Shown piece by piece: positions 52,212 to 54,673 of a stretch of DNA of 54,673 nt; within the stretch, counting starts at the first letter, position 1, and each line of letters opens with the position of its first letter. The stretch is from Bacteroidota bacterium (GTDB lineage: Bacteria > Bacteroidota > Bacteroidia > UBA8524), in contig SBGR01000058.1 in NCBI GenBank assembly GCA_006226545.1, positions 1 to 54,673 of the forward strand. Reading direction: 5' to 3'. The notes beneath the pieces are model-generated. The model had not been told where the DNA came from, did no database searches, and worked only from the letters and a program-made list of their open reading frames with translations. Made by a program: the position numbers and the translations under genes.

Positions 52212-53090
52212 TCATTCTTCGTAGTAATACGAGTAGTCAATGCCTTTCATAAATAGTTCACGGTCATGTATTTTGTTTGTGAGGGCCGTGGCAATAAGCT
52301 GAGCCAATACTTCATAATCAACCGTACTGATAATCATGGCATTCATGTAATGCTCTTTGCTAATTTTACTCCAATCCACACATTTCTTGAGCTGCTTTTT
52401 AAGCATCAAATCCAGCCAAACTCTGGTACTTCTTCCATTGCCTTCCATAAAGGGATGTGCCTTGTTCATCGCTGCATACTTTTCTATAATCTGATCAAAG
52501 GTTTTTTGCGGCATAGCATCTATTTCCTGTAAAGTGGCTTTTAAATGTTGTGCATAAACAAATTGATAGCCTCCTTTTGAAATGCTTTTTTCCCTGATTT
52601 GTCCTGCAAAATCATATAATCCACCAAACAAATACGCGTGTATTTGCTGCAAACCTTTACTGGTTCCTACTTCAAATTCGTTAATGAGATTACTTTCAAA
52701 AAGCGTGTATGCTTTCTTCTTACTTTGTCCGTCTAGGCTGGTATCGCTGTAAAGAAACCAGTCTAAAAACTTCGTTGCCCTCTTGTTGGGGAAATTTTTA
52801 GCGAGGGCTGTAACCCCATCACTATCCATCATATCTGCCAAACGTCTTTTACCATCAGGTGCGAGAATTTTGAACTGGGTAGTGGCACTAACCACTTGCT
52901 CGTTTTCTTTCTTCAGCTTGGCTTTAAGGTACTTCCAATAGTTGCGAGTTTTGTTGTAGTCGCTTTCTTCATTTAGAATACCCACAATATCCAACACGCT
53001 AAACCACCATTTGGAATTTTCTTCGTCCCAAACGGCTCGCACCTCTCGATCATCAAAAAAGCGTATGGATAGTTTAAGCTGCTCTCTCAT
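52212..53090 (-). CDS. Fic AMPylator-like protein with BRO-N-like N-terminus
   Basis: A 292-residue protein. Seen: an N-terminal BRO-N/KilA-like DNA-binding-type region (~10-115, FFDDREVRAVWDEE, FSVLDIVGILNEESD, LADMMDSDGVTALAKNFP) followed by a Fic core with HPFMEGNGRSTR (H212 to R223), the HPFx(D/E)GNGRxxR catalytic motif, and a GQIRE-type flap. The last residues contain SYYYEE (287-292), which resembles the C-terminal (S/T)xxxE(G/N) inhibitory helix of class III Fic proteins, but ends in Glu-Glu. Known: Fic enzymes transfer AMP from ATP to hydroxyl side chains; the inhibitory Glu blocks ATP binding. Inferred: a regulated AMPylator, possibly in a stress or defence role. Repeat tracts flank the gene on both sides. 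Confidence 0.9.
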   Translation of the reverse strand: MREQLKLSIRFFDDREVRAVWDEENSKWWFSVLDIVGILNEESDYNKTRNYWKYLKAKLKKENEQVVSATTQFKILAPDGKRRLADMMDSDGVTALAKNFPNKRATKFLDWFLYSDTSLDGQSKKKAYTLFESNLINEFEVGTSKGLQQIHAYLFGGLYDFAGQIREKSISKGGYQFVYAQHLKATLQEIDAMPQKTFDQIIEKYAAMNKAHPFMEGNGRSTRVWLDLMLKKQLKKCVDWSKISKEHYMNAMIISTVDYEVLAQLIATALTNKIHDRELFMKGIDYSYYYEE

Positions 53091-53557
53091 TCTAATTCTC
53101 TTTTCCTCGATTGCCCGGTCAAAGATATGTGCTGAGAAGTTAAGGAATCCCTTTAGGATTTAGGTGATGAGCATTGATGTAGGACTGTTAATTGTTTACT
53201 GTTTGATCGAAAGTTAAACTTTTAGTATCGTTGGCAATCTGTTGTCGGGAGGGATTTAGGGGATGGAGAAAAGACCATGGACCTCCCGATAGCTATCGGG
53301 AGACCATGGACCATAGCTGGGGCGTTGGCACTCTGCTAGTTGTGCTGCGGATTGTTTAAACACAGGGTGCACAGAGTTTTTCGCAGAGGGCGCTGAGCAG
53401 TTTGATTTAAACCTGAAAACAAATTCCAAATGCCAATAACCAAAAAACACAAACTTGAATATTGGAACTTGGAGCTTGGAGTTTGAACATTGGATCTTCC
53501 TATTGGCATACGGTGACTTAGCCCAATTTACTTATCTTGAACCTTTATCCCCAAGTA
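53091..53557. other. Intergenic block with the repeat mosaic and a perfect palindrome
   Basis: There is no gene. It holds a ggactgt module (53166-53233), the gttggcaatctgttgtcggg segment (~53231-53251), the heptamer module (53274-53400), and a short gaacttggagcttggag stretch (53463-53482). The promoter region of the Cys-rich peptide gene follows. Confidence 0.7.
53274..53400. repeat. Heptamer array plus ccacagag module, copy interrupted by a palindrome
   Basis: The array starts with ACCATGG, then a perfect 20-bp palindrome CTCCCGATAGCTATCGGGAG (53283-53302) is inserted before the next two heptamers (53303-53316). The common segment follows to 53400. Confidence 0.8.
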
Positions 53558-53773
53558 ATGAAAACCAAAACCCCGTTCCTCACCCCCATTCTGTTTGTGC
53601 TATTCGCCCTAGCCTTGAGCCTGGGCAGCACCCAAAACAGCCAAGCCGAATCCTGCTGCGAAGAAGCCGCTGCCACCTGCTCTCCCACCGGCACCTGCAA
53701 AGCCTGTAAGAATTGTAAGTACTGTAAAAACTGCTCTAAGAATGGCGGGAGCTGTTCGGTGTGTAAGAAGTGA
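53558..53773 (+). CDS. Small secreted Cys-rich protein
   Basis: A 71-residue protein. I start at 53558 (MKTKTPFLTPILFVLFALALSL), a signal peptide. The mature part (~40 residues) has ten Cys, in the pattern CC...C...C-x2-C-x2-C-x2-C-x2-C, then a final C-x2-C, with Lys and Asn between. Repeated CxxC spacing suggests metal binding (metallothionein-like or zinc ribbon-like) or dense disulfide bonding in the envelope. No homologous family was recognised. Its stop codon touches that of the minus-strand gene at 53774. Confidence 0.7.
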   Translation: MKTKTPFLTPILFVLFALALSLGSTQNSQAESCCEEAAATCSPTGTCKACKNCKYCKNCSKNGGSCSVCKK

Positions 53774-54259
53774 TTAAATCTTCTTAGCCTCCTCGACATC
53801 CGTTTGGAAATACACGGTTCGGCCGGTTTTAAGCCTTTGTCCTAATTCTGTTTTCAAGGCCGTCTTTAAACTAGAGTAAACCTCTTCGTCTAAATCATAG
53901 GCATTCGGATTCTCTTTCCAAAGTGGCGTTATATATAACTTAAAGCCGTTAGAACCGACCATTTCTCCTATCACCAAATCGTAGGCCCCTACGTAGATAT
54001 AACCATTGGTTCCATTCAGATAGAAATTGAAACTGTTCTCTCGACTTAGCTCACCTTGGAGCAGTTGCTCTATAAGCGAAAGTAAATCCGGAATTAGTTC
54101 CTCCTTTACTCTAGCATCTGAATCTGCCCATACTAAACCCGGTAACTCCGGTTCCATTTGCCAAGTTAGTTGGGATGCTTTGTATTTGGGTGTTTTGTAA
54201 TAGAATCTGAATGGCATGATATCTCCGGTAAAACTATCTGATTCTTCTAATTGAATCAA
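53774..54259 (-). CDS. Small protein of unknown function
   Basis: A 161-residue soluble protein without signal peptide. Seen: mixed alpha/beta pattern (VKEELIPDLLSLIEQLLQGEL helix; YLNGTNGYIYVGAYDLVIGEM strands; a C-terminal helix LKTALKTELGQRLK). No family was recognised. Met15 (54217, MPFRFYYK) is a plausible alternative start. It ends tail to tail with the Cys-rich peptide gene and lies 42 bases after the neighbouring minus-strand gene. Confidence 0.6.
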   Translation of the reverse strand: MIQLEESDSFTGDIMPFRFYYKTPKYKASQLTWQMEPELPGLVWADSDARVKEELIPDLLSLIEQLLQGELSRENSFNFYLNGTNGYIYVGAYDLVIGEMVGSNGFKLYITPLWKENPNAYDLDEEVYSSLKTALKTELGQRLKTGRTVYFQTDVEEAKKI

Positions 54260-54301
54260 ATTTACGCTTTGTATGCCATAACCTTACACCTATCTATCAT
54301 A

Positions 54302-54571
54302 CTACTGCCTATACTTCATCAACAAGCTCAACTCTTCATTCAACTCGGTGCTAAGTTGAAGGGGTTTTTGAAGTGTGGAGGTGTTCAAAGTATTTTGTAG
54401 CGATTCAGAGAAGGCCTGTTTGGGTAGGTTGCGAGCGAACCACTGCACTTTGCGGTAGTGGTAAAGCTCCCATGGGTCATCAGGTACATAGGTGTACTCA
54501 CTGAGTAGCTCTCCAATGAAATAGAGACGTTCAAATCGTCCGGGCAGGATGATCCAATCCCCTATCTGCAT
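54302..54571 (-). CDS. EVE/Mrr-N-like domain fragment
   Basis: An 89-residue open frame. Seen: IGDWIILPGRFERLYFIGELLSEYTYVPDD followed by HYRKVQWFARNLPKQAF, which resembles the N-terminal nucleic-acid-recognition domain of Mrr-type and EVE-like restriction proteins (GDxVxLP, IGEVxGxYxY, RxVxW). The frame stays open eleven codons upstream of the Met (to a stop at 54605-54607), and the family domain seems to begin about there, so this may be the tail of a longer, broken gene or the first part of a small stand-alone protein. Modified-base or defence link is inference. Confidence 0.5.
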   Translation of the reverse strand: MQIGDWIILPGRFERLYFIGELLSEYTYVPDDPWELYHYRKVQWFARNLPKQAFSESLQNTLNTSTLQKPLQLSTELNEELSLLMKYRQ

Positions 54572-54673
54572 CTCAAAGGTAAGCCTCCGGTCATTTACAT
54601 CTTGTTAAACAATTTCAGTTGAGTTTTTTCCAATTGGCGGGAAGTAGCTCGCCTAGGTTTTGCATGCTGTGGT
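54572..54673. other. Right-edge stretch, no supported gene
   Basis: The minus strand has a short open stretch (about 54620-54666) that ends in a stop and could be the end of a gene lying outside the window. Nothing further can be supported. Confidence 0.4.

Noticed and set aside
43954..53557. Integron-like cassette array (small unknown genes separated by repeats)
   Set aside because: The genes lie on both strands, the repeats lack attC-type inverse and core sites (GTTRRRY ends), and no integrase is visible.
1..54673. tRNA, rRNA, CRISPR array or insertion sequence
   Set aside because: I looked for T-loop and anticodon-arm patterns, regularly spaced direct repeats with unique spacers, and transposase motifs and saw none. 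A tRNA and repeat scan by program could still find a short element.

Overview
The window comes from a Bacteroidota genome, probably a free-living aquatic or marine member near Flavobacteriales or Saprospirales. The evidence is four large secreted proteins ending in type IX secretion (T9SS) type A sorting domains, DUF4386 beside a Crp-like regulator, a DUF2490 protein, a Bacteroidota-type UbiA relative and many lipoproteins. I saw no rRNA, tRNA, CRISPR array, insertion sequence or prophage. Genus cannot be set from the sequence alone.

Layout. 0-7.9 kb: a T9SS-sorted PKD protein with a CxxCH N-terminus; a Spy-like periplasmic protein; queA facing a yhhQ-type queuosine-precursor transporter with overlapping 3' ends; an MBL-fold/beta-CASP protein; a coiled-coil membrane protein. 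8-23 kb: a divergent UbiA-like protein, a long AsmA protein, a 1505-residue BNR-propeller T9SS protein with a small lipoprotein in front, a 949-residue propeller protein, a WYL regulator divergent from a GNAT-like protein, and two unknowns.

23-40 kb is the most interesting part. Two paralogous giant T9SS proteins (23103-26207 and 36663-39785) bracket a compact five-gene minus-strand operon (34782 down to 26467), with a TPR/histidine-kinase-like protein between the operon and the second paralog. In transcription order the operon encodes: an MGDG-synthase/MurG-like glycosyltransferase; a fusion of an AttH/CrtC-like domain with a GGPP-synthase-like prenyl diphosphate synthase; a lipase-maturation-factor family membrane protein with an extra C-terminal region; and two related cytochromes P450 that both lack the usual I-helix acid-alcohol pair. 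Every junction overlaps or is 2-5 bases. I read it as a terpenoid (possibly glycosylated) biosynthetic operon without a recognisable terpene cyclase. The pathway and product are inference.

40-54.7 kb: a membrane histidine kinase, an SRPBCC protein, an S15 peptidase, several lipoproteins (two of them local paralogs), DUF4386 with a Crp-like regulator, a DUF2490 pair, a BRO-N/Fic protein, a Cys-rich secreted peptide and a short EVE/Mrr-N-like fragment at the right edge. The spaces between these genes hold a mosaic family of non-coding repeats: heptamer arrays, a 248-bp direct duplication flanking one lipoprotein gene, palindromes and several shared modules. I did not find this family in the first 39 kb.
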